Assembly: GCF_001280065.1 (NCBI RefSeq) | Contig: NZ_LGEA01000114.1 | Coordinates: 124,001-188,000, forward strand | Reading direction: 5' to 3' | From: Streptomyces sp. NRRL B-1140 | GTDB taxonomy: Bacteria > Actinomycetota > Actinomycetes > Streptomycetales > Streptomycetaceae | DNA length: 64,000 nucleotides | Part shown: in pieces, positions 50,735-59,015 of the stretch | How the letters are laid out: each line of letters begins with the position of its first letter | Numbering within the stretch: position 1 is the stretch's first letter | Notes under the pieces: generated by a model | The model's database searches: none | The model's input: the letters and a program-made list of their open reading frames with translations, nothing else | What the model was told of the DNA's origin: nothing | Made by a program: the position numbers and the translations under genes

Positions 50735-52542
50735 CGTCCGCCACCGGCCTTTCCGCCCGGGGCCTGCGTTTCCTGCTGGCCCGGCGGCGGGTACTGCTGC
50801 GACTCGCCGTCTGGTCCGTGCTGGAGACCGGGCAGACCTTCCTCATCGGGTACGGCACCGCCCGGGCCCTGGACGAGGGGTTCCTGCGCGGCCGCGCGGA
50901 CGTGGGACTGGTCTGGCTGGCGGTGACCGGCCTGGGCGTCCTGCTCGGCGCGTTCGGGACCGCCCGGGTCTACGCCGCCGTGGCCGACCTGGTCGAACCC
51001 CTCCGGGACCGGCTCGTGGAACGGGTGGTCTCGCGCGGGGTGCGCAGCGGTGACACGGGTTCGCTGTCCGGGCTCACCCAGCAGGTGGAGATCGCCCGGG
51101 ACACCTTCGCCGGACTGGTCATGGTCTCCCGCTCCTTCGTGTTCACCTCCGCCGGCGCCCTGGCGGGCCTGTTCGCGCTCGCCCCGCCGCTCCTGCTGGT
51201 CGTGGGACCGCCTTTGGCCCTCGGCATGGCGTTGTTCGCCGCGACGCTGCGGCCCCTCGCCCGGCGGCAGGAGGCGTTCCTGGTCGCAGACGAGGCCCTC
51301 GCCGGTGATCTCGGCACGGTCTGCCCGGGCCTGCGCGACATCACGGCGACCGGCGCCGAGGCGCAGATCGCCGCGGGCACCGGGGAGCGCGTCGAGGCGG
51401 AACTGCGGGCGGCGCGCGCGCTCGCCCACTGGGGCGTGCTGCGGGTGGCGTCCCTGACGATCGGCGGCCAGCTGCCGATCGTGCTGCTGCTCGCCGCCGC
51501 CCCCTGGCTCCTGGCCCAGGGTGTCAGCACGGGCGCCCTGGTCGGTGCCCTCGCCTACGTCACCCAGTCCCTGCTCCCTGCCCTGCGCAACCTGATCCAC
51601 GGCCTGGGCACGAGCGGATCCCGCCTGACGGTGGTGCTGCGCAGACTGGCCGGCGGGGACACCGCCGACGACCACGCCGCGCCCCCTTCACCCGCCGGGC
51701 GGCGGCAGGAGGCGCCGGGTGGCGAGGCCGTCGCGGTCCGGACCGCGAGCCCCCGCCCCGCGCACGACGGCCGCGGCGTGCCGGTCCCCCGCCCTCCGCG
51801 GAACCAAGCCACCGCGGAGCCGCCCCCGGCCGTCTCCCTCGCCTCCGTCACCTTCGCCTACGGTCCCGCCAGTGCGCCTGTCGTCCACGACCTCGACCTC
51901 GTTCTCCCGCCCGGCGCGCACCTGGCCGTCGTGGGGCCCAGTGGCACCGGCAAGTCCACGCTCACCGCGCTCGTGGCAGGACTGCTCACGCCCTCGAACG
52001 GCACCGTCAGGGTCTGCGGACACCCCGTGCCCGGCCCCGAGGCGCAGGCCGCTCGCGTGCTCATCCCGCAGGAGGCGTACGTTTTCGGCGGCACGCTGGC
52101 CGAGAACCTCGCCTACCTGCGTGAGGACCCGGTGCCCGAGGAGGAGCTGCTGGCCGCGGCCGAGGCGGTCGGCCTCGCCCCCCTGGCGGACCGGCTCGGA
52201 GGGCTCGGCGCCCGGGTCGATCCCACGGCGCTGTCGGCCGGCGAACGGCAGCTGGTCGCACTGACCCGGGCCTATCTCTCGTACGCCCCGCTCGCCCTGC
52301 TGGACGAGGCGACCTGCCATCTGGACCCGGAGACGGAGGCGCGTGCGGAGCGGGCGTTCGCCGCGCGGCCCGGCGGGACCCTGGTGGTGGTGGCCCACCG
52401 CATCAGCTCGGCCCGCCGCGCCGGCCGGGTCCTGGTGATGGACGGCCGGAGCACGGCGTACGGCGGTCATGAGGAACTGCTGCGGTCCTCCGCGCCGTAC
52501 CGGGACCTCGTCGGGAGCTGGACTCCCGCACTGGCCCGGTAG
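50731..52542 (+). CDS. ramB: ABC transporter of the SapB locus, second subunit
   Basis: This half-transporter is about 603 aa from GTG 50731; ATG 50695 adds twelve residues of poor similarity. It contains membrane helices (RLAVWSVLETGQTFLIGYGT onward) and an ATPase with VVGPSGTGKSTL, Walker B LALLDEATCHLD, an LSAGERQLVALTRAYLS signature and a VAHRIS switch. A low-complexity proline/arginine linker lies between membrane and ATP domains (about residues 325-365). It forms the SapB exporter with RamA. It converges on ramR with a 27-bp gap. Confidence 0.92.
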   Translation: MTSATGLSARGLRFLLARRRVLLRLAVWSVLETGQTFLIGYGTARALDEGFLRGRADVGLVWLAVTGLGVLLGAFGTARVYAAVADLVEPLRDRLVERVVSRGVRSGDTGSLSGLTQQVEIARDTFAGLVMVSRSFVFTSAGALAGLFALAPPLLLVVGPPLALGMALFAATLRPLARRQEAFLVADEALAGDLGTVCPGLRDITATGAEAQIAAGTGERVEAELRAARALAHWGVLRVASLTIGGQLPIVLLLAAAPWLLAQGVSTGALVGALAYVTQSLLPALRNLIHGLGTSGSRLTVVLRRLAGGDTADDHAAPPSPAGRRQEAPGGEAVAVRTASPRPAHDGRGVPVPRPPRNQATAEPPPAVSLASVTFAYGPASAPVVHDLDLVLPPGAHLAVVGPSGTGKSTLTALVAGLLTPSNGTVRVCGHPVPGPEAQAARVLIPQEAYVFGGTLAENLAYLREDPVPEEELLAAAEAVGLAPLADRLGGLGARVDPTALSAGERQLVALTRAYLSYAPLALLDEATCHLDPETEARAERAFAARPGGTLVVVAHRISSARRAGRVLVMDGRSTAYGGHEELLRSSAPYRDLVGSWTPALAR

Positions 52543-52569
52543 GAGCTGGACACCGGCACTGGCCGGGGG

Positions 52570-53178
52570 TCAGAGCCAGCCCTGGCCCTGCGATATGCGT
52601 ATCGCGTCGATGCGGTTGCGGGCCCCGGTCTTGCGGGTGATGGCGGCCATGTAGTTGCGCACCGTCCCGTGGGACAGGTGCAGGCTCCCGGCGATCTCCG
52701 CGATGGAGGCGCCCTCGGCCGCGAGGGTCAGCACGCTCAGCTCTCTTCGGGTGAGCGGCATCTCGGCCGCCTTGAGGAACCCGAAGCCGAGCGAGTCGTT
52801 GACGAAACGTTCCCCCTCGGCGACACGACGGATCCCGCGCAGCAGATTTTGCGGGGACCCCTCCTTGTCGACGTACCCGAGCGCCCCCGCCTCGACGGCC
52901 CGTTTCAGCAGGCCCGGGCGGTTCGCGGTGGCGAGGACGAGTAATCGGGGGCGCACGCGGTCCGGCCCCGGCCGGCACAGCTCGCCGAGCGGGGGGATGC
53001 CGTAGGAGTCCGCGCACTCCAGGTCCGCCGCGCACACGTCCGGCCGAACCGACCGCACCATGCCCGGCGCGCCGCGCCACGACGTGTCGTGCACCGCCAG
53101 GTCGGACTCCTGCCGCAGCCACTCCGCCAGCACCGACCGCACCAGACACTCGTCGTGGACCAGAAGCACCCGGATCAC
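52570..53178 (-). CDS. ramR: RamR/AmfR response-regulator-like activator of the SapB locus
   Basis: The protein has 202 aa, the same length as S. coelicolor RamR. A receiver-like domain (VIRVLLVHDECLVR; phospho-acceptor region RPDVCAADLE with Asp 52; YVDKEGS lysine) is followed by a LuxR-type HTH (LTRRELSVLTLAAEGASIAE, then LHLSHGTVRNYMA). It activates ramCSAB in S. coelicolor and carries an atypical receiver without a known cognate kinase. GTG 53178 has GGAGGGG at six bases. It converges on ramB and is divergent from the second SpoIIE-type phosphatase. Confidence 0.93.
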   Translation of the reverse strand: MIRVLLVHDECLVRSVLAEWLRQESDLAVHDTSWRGAPGMVRSVRPDVCAADLECADSYGIPPLGELCRPGPDRVRPRLLVLATANRPGLLKRAVEAGALGYVDKEGSPQNLLRGIRRVAEGERFVNDSLGFGFLKAAEMPLTRRELSVLTLAAEGASIAEIAGSLHLSHGTVRNYMAAITRKTGARNRIDAIRISQGQGWL

Positions 53179-53504
53179 TGCCACCCCCTCCGCTCGCCGT
53201 ACGCCCCCTCGTCGTGTTGAGCGCGTGCCCCATTGTTCGCGACCGTGACCCTGCGTGTACACGAGAAACCGGCCATCAGGAGGCGCGGGGGCGCACGCCC
53301 AGCGCCCGTACGCCCGCCGACGCTTCGACTACGGGGGCATGGGGCGGGGCACTCGGGGTACGAGAGTCGCCCTTGTGGGGCCGACAGCCGTGTGACCGAC
53401 GGTAACCGGCACCGTTGCCGAGCCGCTCGTCGTGCGGGACGGGCCGCCAGGGGGGAGATTTGTTCCTGGACCCGGTCGCGCGGCCGTGCGAGGAGGTGGT
53501 CGGC
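53179..53504. other. 326-bp divergent promoter region between ramR and the SpoIIE-type phosphatase
   Basis: No gene is convincing here. It contains the 10-bp palindrome CGTGTACACG (53254-53263) and a CGGTAACCG dyad (53399-53407). These may be binding sites for developmental regulators acting on ramR and the phosphatase gene. Confidence 0.4.
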
Positions 53505-55652
53505 GTGTCCGACGGGCAGTCGTCCGCGCAGGCGCCGGCAGCCGCCAGGACGCCGGTCGGCCGTCCCCTGCTCTCGCTGGCGCTGGCCTCGATGATGGAC
53601 GAGGTGCACGCCCACTCCGGGGCGGTGTACCTCATGGCACCGGACCAGCCCGTACTGGAGATGGCGGTGATGGCCGGTCTGCCGCGGGCGTTCGCCGCGC
53701 CCTGGGAGCGGGTGGGCCTGAGCGCGCCGATCCCGGTCGCCGACGCGGCGCGCGAGCGGCGGCTGGTGTGGGTCGGCGGCGAGGAGCAGATGGCCCGCCT
53801 GTATCCGCGGATCGCCGTGGTGCTGCCCTATCCCTTCGCCCTGGCCGCGGTGCCGGTCGCCACGGAGGCGACCGTCTACGGCGCGGTCTTCGTGACCTGG
53901 CCGGGCGCGCATCCGGCGGAGCTGTCCGACCACGAGCGCGAGCACCTGACCGCGGCCTGCGGCCGGCTGGCGGTCCGGCTGGAGCGGGCCGCGGAGCACA
54001 GCATCCCCCCGCACCCCGAGACCGACCTGCTCGCCTCGCCCCTGGTGGGCGGCATGGCCGGCACACTCGGCACGGTCGAGGCGGCCAGGATGGTGAGCCG
54101 GCTGCCCTACGGGCTGGTCTCGCTGGACCTGCACGGCCGGGTCGGCTTCGTGAACGCGGCGGCGGCCGAGCTGCTGAACGTCCCGGTCAGCCGACTGCTC
54201 GGCACCCAGCTGTGGGCGTCGGTGCCCTGGCTCAACGACCCGGTCTACGAGGACCGCTACCGGGCGGCGCTGCTGAGCCAGCACGTCACCTCGTTCGTGG
54301 CGCTGCGTCCGCCCGGTGAATGGCTGTCGTTCCGGCTGTACCCGAGCACGACGGGCCTGAGCGTCCGCATCACCAGGTCCAGGGCCGTGTCCCGGATGAA
54401 CCGGACCGAACCGCCGCCCGACGGAGCACCGTCCCGGCTGGTCACCATCTCGCAGGTGCTGGACCTGGCCGGCGCGCTCACCGAGGCGGTGGGGGTGCAG
54501 GACGTGGTGCAGCTGGTCGCGGACGAGATCGCCCCGGCGGTGGGCAGCCAGGCCCTGGTGATGCTGGGCTCGCGGGCCAAGCGGCTGCGGGTGCTCGGGC
54601 ACCGCGGCTACCGGGACCCGCACGTGGTGGAACGGTTCGACGGGATGCCCCTGACCGAGTCGACACCGGGCACCCAGGTGCTGCGGACGGGCGTGCCCGC
54701 GTTCTTCGAGTCGCAGGAAGAGCTGGAGCGCCTGTACCCGGCACGGCTCGCGACCCCGGACGGGTTCGCGGCCTGGGCCTTCCTGCCGCTGATCGCCCAG
54801 GGCCGCCCGGTGGGGACGTGCGTGCTCTCCTACGCCGAGCCGCACCCGTTCCCCACGGAGGAGCGGGCGGTGATGACGAGCATGGCCGGGCTGATCGCCC
54901 AGGCGCTGGAGCGTGCGCTGCTGTACGACGCCAAGCACCGGCTCGCTCATGGCCTGCAGGAGGCGCTGCTGCCGCACTCCCTGCCGTCGCTGCCCGGCAT
55001 CGAGGCGGTCGGCCGCTATGTTCCGGCCACTCAGGGCATGGACATCGGCGGCGACTTCTACGACCTGGTGGGCACCCAGGGGCGTGCTGCCGCGGTGATC
55101 GGTGACGTGCAGGGCCACAACGTGACGGCGGCCGGGCTGATGGGGCAGGTCCGCACCGCGGTGCGGGCCTACACGACCGTGGGGCAGGCGCCCGAGGAGG
55201 TCATGCGCAGCACCAACCGGCTGCTGCTCGACCTCGGTTCCGACCTGTTCGCCAGCTGCCTGTACCTGCGGCTGGACCCGGAGCACGGGCGGGCCGTCAT
55301 GTCCCGGGCCGGCCATCCCCCGCCGCTGCTGAGACGGCCGGACGGGCGGGTGCGGGTCCTCGATCTGGCGGGCGGTCCGCTGCTGGGCATCGACGCCTCG
55401 GCGGTGTACCCGACGACGGAGGTCGCCCTGCCCCCCGGTTCGCTGCTCGTCCTCTACACCGACGGGCTGGTGGAGTCCCCCGGTACCGACTTCGAGGAGG
55501 CTCTCGCGGATCTGGGCCGGCGGCTGGCGGACGCGGGGGACCAGCCGCTGGACGAACTGGCCGACAGCCTCGTCCATCAGGAGCGGCACCGCGCGGACGG
55601 GGAGGAACGGCTCGATGACATCGCCCTGTTGCTGATCAGGGCCCTCGGGTAG
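53505..55652 (+). CDS. GAF/PAS SpoIIE-type serine phosphatase
   Basis: The protein is about 715 aa. GTG 53505 has GAGGAGG nine bases upstream. In order: a GAF-like domain (about 15-170), a PAS segment (LVSLDLHGRVGFVNAAAAEL), a second GAF (about 320-465), and a C-terminal PP2C/SpoIIE phosphatase with DIGGDFYDLVG, VIGDVQGHNV and LYTDGLVESPG. Unlike the paralogue at 43371 it has no HATPase domain. It probably dephosphorylates an anti-anti-sigma factor in response to a GAF ligand. It is next to ramR, hence potentially developmental; this is inference. Confidence 0.86.
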   Translation: MSDGQSSAQAPAAARTPVGRPLLSLALASMMDEVHAHSGAVYLMAPDQPVLEMAVMAGLPRAFAAPWERVGLSAPIPVADAARERRLVWVGGEEQMARLYPRIAVVLPYPFALAAVPVATEATVYGAVFVTWPGAHPAELSDHEREHLTAACGRLAVRLERAAEHSIPPHPETDLLASPLVGGMAGTLGTVEAARMVSRLPYGLVSLDLHGRVGFVNAAAAELLNVPVSRLLGTQLWASVPWLNDPVYEDRYRAALLSQHVTSFVALRPPGEWLSFRLYPSTTGLSVRITRSRAVSRMNRTEPPPDGAPSRLVTISQVLDLAGALTEAVGVQDVVQLVADEIAPAVGSQALVMLGSRAKRLRVLGHRGYRDPHVVERFDGMPLTESTPGTQVLRTGVPAFFESQEELERLYPARLATPDGFAAWAFLPLIAQGRPVGTCVLSYAEPHPFPTEERAVMTSMAGLIAQALERALLYDAKHRLAHGLQEALLPHSLPSLPGIEAVGRYVPATQGMDIGGDFYDLVGTQGRAAAVIGDVQGHNVTAAGLMGQVRTAVRAYTTVGQAPEEVMRSTNRLLLDLGSDLFASCLYLRLDPEHGRAVMSRAGHPPPLLRRPDGRVRVLDLAGGPLLGIDASAVYPTTEVALPPGSLLVLYTDGLVESPGTDFEEALADLGRRLADAGDQPLDELADSLVHQERHRADGEERLDDIALLLIRALG

Positions 55653-55663
55653 GGCCGGTGGGC

Positions 55664-55754
55664 GTCGGCAACCGGTCCACAGCGCAGGGGAGCCGGCCCG
55701 GTTCCGCCAGGAAGGGGGCGGACCCGGGCCGGCTGCGTCGGACCGGTTGCCGAC
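55664..55754. terminator. Very large convergent terminator
   Basis: The outer arms GTCGGCAACCGGTCC (55664-55678) and GGACCGGTTGCCGAC (55740-55754) are perfectly complementary. Inside, AGCCGGCCCGG (55691-55701) pairs with CCGGGCCGGCT (55724-55734), and CCGCC/GGCGG close an apical hairpin. It separates the phosphatase gene from the convergent protease gene. Confidence 0.85.
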
Positions 55755-55767
55755 GGCTCTTCGAGGG

Positions 55768-57153
55768 TCAGCGGGACTCGGTCAGACCGGAGTTGTCCTC
55801 GGCACCCTGACCCGCGCCCTGACCGGCACCCGCGTCCTGACCGGCTCCGGCACCCGCTTCGTCGCCACCGGCCTGCTCACCGGCACCCGCACCGGCCTCG
55901 TCACCGGCCTGCTCACCGGCACCCGCGCCCGCCTCGTCACCGGCACCGGCCTCGTCACCGGCGCCCGCACCGGCTTCCTGGCCCGCACCCGCACCGGCCT
56001 CGTCACCGGCACCGGCACCGGCACCGGCACCGCCGCCCGCGCCGAGGGTCGCGCCGACCGCCTCCAGGGCGGTGGTCACCGGCTGGAAGAACGTCTCGCC
56101 GCCGGCCGTGCAGTCACCGCTGCCGCCGGAGGTCAGGCCGATGGCGAGACCGTCCTGGGTGAACAGCGAGCCGCCGCTGTCGCCGGGCTCGGCGCAGACG
56201 TCGGTCTGGATCAGGCCGGTGACCGTGCCCTCCGGGTAGTTCACCGTGGCGTCGAGGCCGAGCACCTGGCCGTCGTTGAGCCCGGTGGTGCTGCCCATCC
56301 GGAAGACCTGCTGCCCGACGGTGGCCTCAGCGGCCTCCGTGATCGGCACGGTCTGGTTTCCGGTGTTGACCTCGCTGGGCGCCTGGGTCGCCGGGTCGTC
56401 GTACTTCACGAGTGCGAAGTCGCCGTCGCCGGGGAAGGTCGACTGGTCGACCGTGGCGATCGGCTGGCCGCCCTGGGTGTCGGACCACTCGTTGCCCCCG
56501 AGGGTGCAGTGACCGGCCGTCAGGAAGGCCGGGGACCCGTCGCCCGCGGTGACGTTGAAACCGAGGGAACAACGCGAGCCGCCCGCGAAGATGGCGTCGC
56601 CTCCGGAGACGAACGGCTTGAAGGTGCCGGAGGACTTCTTGAGCGTGGCCATGCCGGAGCCGAGCTCCTGCACGGTGCTCTGCAGTCTGTCCCACTTGGC
56701 ACCGGTCACGGTGCTGTCGGCGGTCACCAGGAGCTTGTTGGTGCGCGGGTCGATCGACCACGAGGTGCCCGCGATGGTCGCCTCGGACTTCAGCGTCGAC
56801 GCGCCGTCCTGGAGCTCCGACCAGCTGTTGTCGACCTCGCGGACCTTCGCGCCGGCCGCCTTCGCCTGCACGATCACGTTGTTGTCGTCGCCCGGCACGA
56901 CGTTGACGACGAGCTGCTTGCTGTCGCTGTCGTAGTAGGAGCCGCCGAACGCCTCACCGAGGAGCCCGGAGAGCTGCGAGGCGAGATCCGAGGCGTCGCC
57001 CGCCTTCAGGGTCTTCGGCGCGGCAGCCGCGTCGCCGGACGAACCGTCCTGCGAGGCGTTGGCGTTGGGGAGCAGGATCGCGGCCGCGCCGAGCGCCACC
57101 ACGCCGCCCGCCGCTATCGCGGCCTTGCGCTTCGGAATTCGCTTGTGACTCAA
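55768..57153 (-). CDS. Secreted S1 serine protease with a long Gly/Ala/Asp/Glu repeat tail
   Basis: The preproprotein is about 461 aa. TTG 57153 (LSHKRIPKRKAAIAAGG) follows AGGAGGAG at an ideal distance and begins a signal peptide; the frame continues upstream without similarity. A streptogrisin-type pro-region precedes the trypsin-like domain with FLTAGHC, GDFALVKYD and EPGDSGGS. The last 90 residues or so are a low-complexity tail of repeated AGAG, DEAG and GEQAG units, probably a flexible or cell-wall-associated extension. It is paralogous to the protease at 4195 but lacks that protein's membrane helix. It ends near the huge terminator and is divergent from the NHLM-type export cassette. 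Confidence 0.87.
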   Translation of the reverse strand: MSHKRIPKRKAAIAAGGVVALGAAAILLPNANASQDGSSGDAAAAPKTLKAGDASDLASQLSGLLGEAFGGSYYDSDSKQLVVNVVPGDDNNVIVQAKAAGAKVREVDNSWSELQDGASTLKSEATIAGTSWSIDPRTNKLLVTADSTVTGAKWDRLQSTVQELGSGMATLKKSSGTFKPFVSGGDAIFAGGSRCSLGFNVTAGDGSPAFLTAGHCTLGGNEWSDTQGGQPIATVDQSTFPGDGDFALVKYDDPATQAPSEVNTGNQTVPITEAAEATVGQQVFRMGSTTGLNDGQVLGLDATVNYPEGTVTGLIQTDVCAEPGDSGGSLFTQDGLAIGLTSGGSGDCTAGGETFFQPVTTALEAVGATLGAGGGAGAGAGAGDEAGAGAGQEAGAGAGDEAGAGDEAGAGAGEQAGDEAGAGAGEQAGGDEAGAGAGQDAGAGQGAGQGAEDNSGLTESR

Positions 57154-57897
57154 ACTTCTCTCCTCCTGGGGAACGGAGTAGGTGCCGCCGTCCGGCAGCT
57201 TCTGGGGGGCGCCTGGATGGCTGTTGGTACGCACGTGCCGCACGGGGCGTTCAATTCCGATTGCAAGTGATCCCTTCGCATCGCGGAATCAGCCAACTCC
57301 CGCCCTGGGCAGGCCGACCGCTGATCCCGGGACCGCCCTGCTCATCTGCGCCTCTCCCACAGGGCGGGAGAGGCCGGGTCACGGGGAGCCATGGCCGGAT
57401 GACGGCCTTTCAGCACCGGACGCCGCCCGGGCATGGCGGAACGGAACGCTCCGTATCCGGCCGGAAACGATCTGTCGCGATCACGGAGTCAAACCCCGGC
57501 TTCAGCGAATCTGCACATCGACTGCTCAACCCGGTCACCGAAAGGAGGGTTATCCACAGCCCGGCCGTGCCGGTCACGCCTTTGGGGCGGGAGTGCCGGA
57601 TTCGCCGCCCGGCGATGCGGGGGCCGGAATGCGCCGATGCCGTGGCGCATGTGAAGAACTCGCCGCCAAGCGGTGCCCGGATCTCCACGGATCGGTGCCG
57701 TTGGGGTGCAAGTTGCCTGGTGAGAGGGGTGGTTGATTGGAAGCGCGGAGCAGCGGCGTGCTTTGATCCATCGCACCGCGGGGGCCGCTCAGGGCACTCG
57801 GAAACGGATGTCCGGCGCTCGCGGTCGCGGCCGTCATCTGTCCCCAGAGGGGGCCGCTCCCCCCTTGTGAGATATCCATATGAAGGGAAGTTCCACC
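57154..57897. other. 744-bp intergenic region upstream of the export-cassette precursor
   Basis: No ORF here has convincing codon use, ribosome-binding site or similarity. The region holds the promoters of the divergent protease and precursor genes. A long leader for the precursor is possible because the nearest clear signal is the GAAGGGAAG ribosome-binding site just before its ATG. No known riboswitch was recognised. Confidence 0.5.
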
Positions 57898-58113
57898 ATG
57901 AACTCCACCCCCCAGGTTGAGACCGTCGAGATCGCTGACGCCCAGCTCGACGCCATCTCCGGCGGCCTGTCCGTGAACGCCGTGAACACCGTCACCGACA
58001 CCGTCGACGGCATTGCCCCGGTCTCCGGCCTGGTCGACACCGCCGTCGGCACCGTCGAGGGCGTCACCGGCCTGAACACGGCCCCGGTCACCGGCCTGGT
58101 CTCCGGCCTCTGA
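57898..58113 (+). CDS. Double-glycine precursor peptide of an NHLM-type export cassette
   Basis: This is a 71-aa peptide with GAAGGGAAG upstream of ATG 57898. Residues 1-23 form a leader (MNSTPQVETVEIADAQLDA then ISGG) with the GG processing site used by C39 peptidases. The core of 48 residues contains no cysteine, few charges and repeated segments: APVSGLVDTAVGTV, VEGVTGL and APVTGLVSGL. It therefore cannot form lanthionine rings and is not a standard lanthipeptide. The three following genes encode its predicted adaptor and exporters. The product may be a secreted structural, signalling or antimicrobial peptide; its function is unknown. Confidence 0.78.
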   Translation: MNSTPQVETVEIADAQLDAISGGLSVNAVNTVTDTVDGIAPVSGLVDTAVGTVEGVTGLNTAPVTGLVSGL

Positions 58114-58135
58114 TCGAGCCTTTGTGCCGTTGATT

Positions 58136-58162
58136 CCCGGAACCGCAGCCGGCGGTTCCGGG
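58136..58162 (+). terminator. Perfect 10-bp hairpin after the precursor gene
   Basis: CCCGGAACCG (58136-58145) pairs with CGGTTCCGGG (58153-58162) around CAGCCGG. Placed between precursor and export genes, as at ramS, it could attenuate the downstream genes and leave the precursor mRNA in excess. Confidence 0.75.
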
Positions 58163-58208
58163 TTCTTCGGGTTCCGTAACCACCTCTTCCACGGGTGAGG
58201 GAAGTTCC

Positions 58209-59015
58209 TTGCAGTTCCGCCAACAGGCCCTCGCCAAACTCCAGTCACCGGAGGAACTCGACCTCCCGGTGCGTTTCGCCCGCCCGCAGGGCTGGCTCGT
58301 GCTCTCGGTGACGGTGGTCGCGATGGCGGCCGCCTCGGTGTGGGCGGTGACCGGCTCGGTGACCTCCACCGTCGGCGCGCCCGCCATCATCACGCACGGG
58401 CAGGGCAGTTACCTCCTGCAGAGCCCCGTCTCGGGCCAGGTCACCGCGGTGCTCGCGAAGCAGGGCCAGCAGGTGCCCGCGGACTCCCCCGTACTGAAGG
58501 TCCGTACCGCCAAGGGCGAGGCCGTCGTGCGCACGCTCGACGCGGGCCGGGTGTCCGCGCTCGCCGCGACCGTCGGGCAGATCATCCAGACCGGTGCGAA
58601 CGTCGCCGCCGTGGAGAAGGTCGCCCACACCACGGACCCGCTCTACGCCACCGTGTACGTCCCCGCCGAGAACGCCGCCTCGATCCCCGACGACGCGGCC
58701 GTGGACCTGACCGTGCAGTCGGTGCCGACGCAGGAGTACGGCGTGCTGCGCGGCCATGTGAAGTCCGTGGACCGCTCGGCCCAGTCCCCGCAGACGATCG
58801 CGGCGTTCCTCGGGGACAGTCAGCTGGGCGAGCAGTTCACCAAGAAGGGCAGACCGGTGGCCGTGACGGTGCGGCTGGACAAGTCCTCCGCCACGAAGAG
58901 CGGTTACCGGTGGTCGTCGGCGGACGGGCCGCCCTACAAGCTGACCTCCATGACGCTGGCCTTCGGTTCGATCCGGCTGGCCGACCAGCGCCCCGTCGAC
59001 TGGCTTCTGCCATGA
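58209..59015 (+). CDS. HlyD-like NHLM secretion adaptor
   Basis: This membrane-fusion-type protein has 268 aa. One N-terminal transmembrane helix (GWLVLSVTVVAMAAASVWAV) follows the conserved start QFRQQALAKLQSPEELDLPV and FARPQG, typical of NHLM bacteriocin secretion proteins. A lipoyl-like beta region follows (LLQSPVSGQVTAVLAKQGQQ). It links the ABC exporters to the outside or stabilises them. The start is TTG 58209 with GAGGGAAG upstream. The stop overlaps the next gene in an ATGA. Confidence 0.87.
   Translation: MQFRQQALAKLQSPEELDLPVRFARPQGWLVLSVTVVAMAAASVWAVTGSVTSTVGAPAIITHGQGSYLLQSPVSGQVTAVLAKQGQQVPADSPVLKVRTAKGEAVVRTLDAGRVSALAATVGQIIQTGANVAAVEKVAHTTDPLYATVYVPAENAASIPDDAAVDLTVQSVPTQEYGVLRGHVKSVDRSAQSPQTIAAFLGDSQLGEQFTKKGRPVAVTVRLDKSSATKSGYRWSSADGPPYKLTSMTLAFGSIRLADQRPVDWLLP

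Noticed and set aside
55747-57270. Very long plus-strand frame through the protease repeat tail
   Set aside because: It arises from GC-rich repeats read on the wrong strand; the minus-strand protein has a full catalytic triad and signal peptide.
57182-57736. 184-codon plus-strand frame upstream of the NHLM-type precursor
   Set aside because: No ribosome-binding site, poor codon pattern and no similarity; taken as non-coding leader or intergenic DNA.
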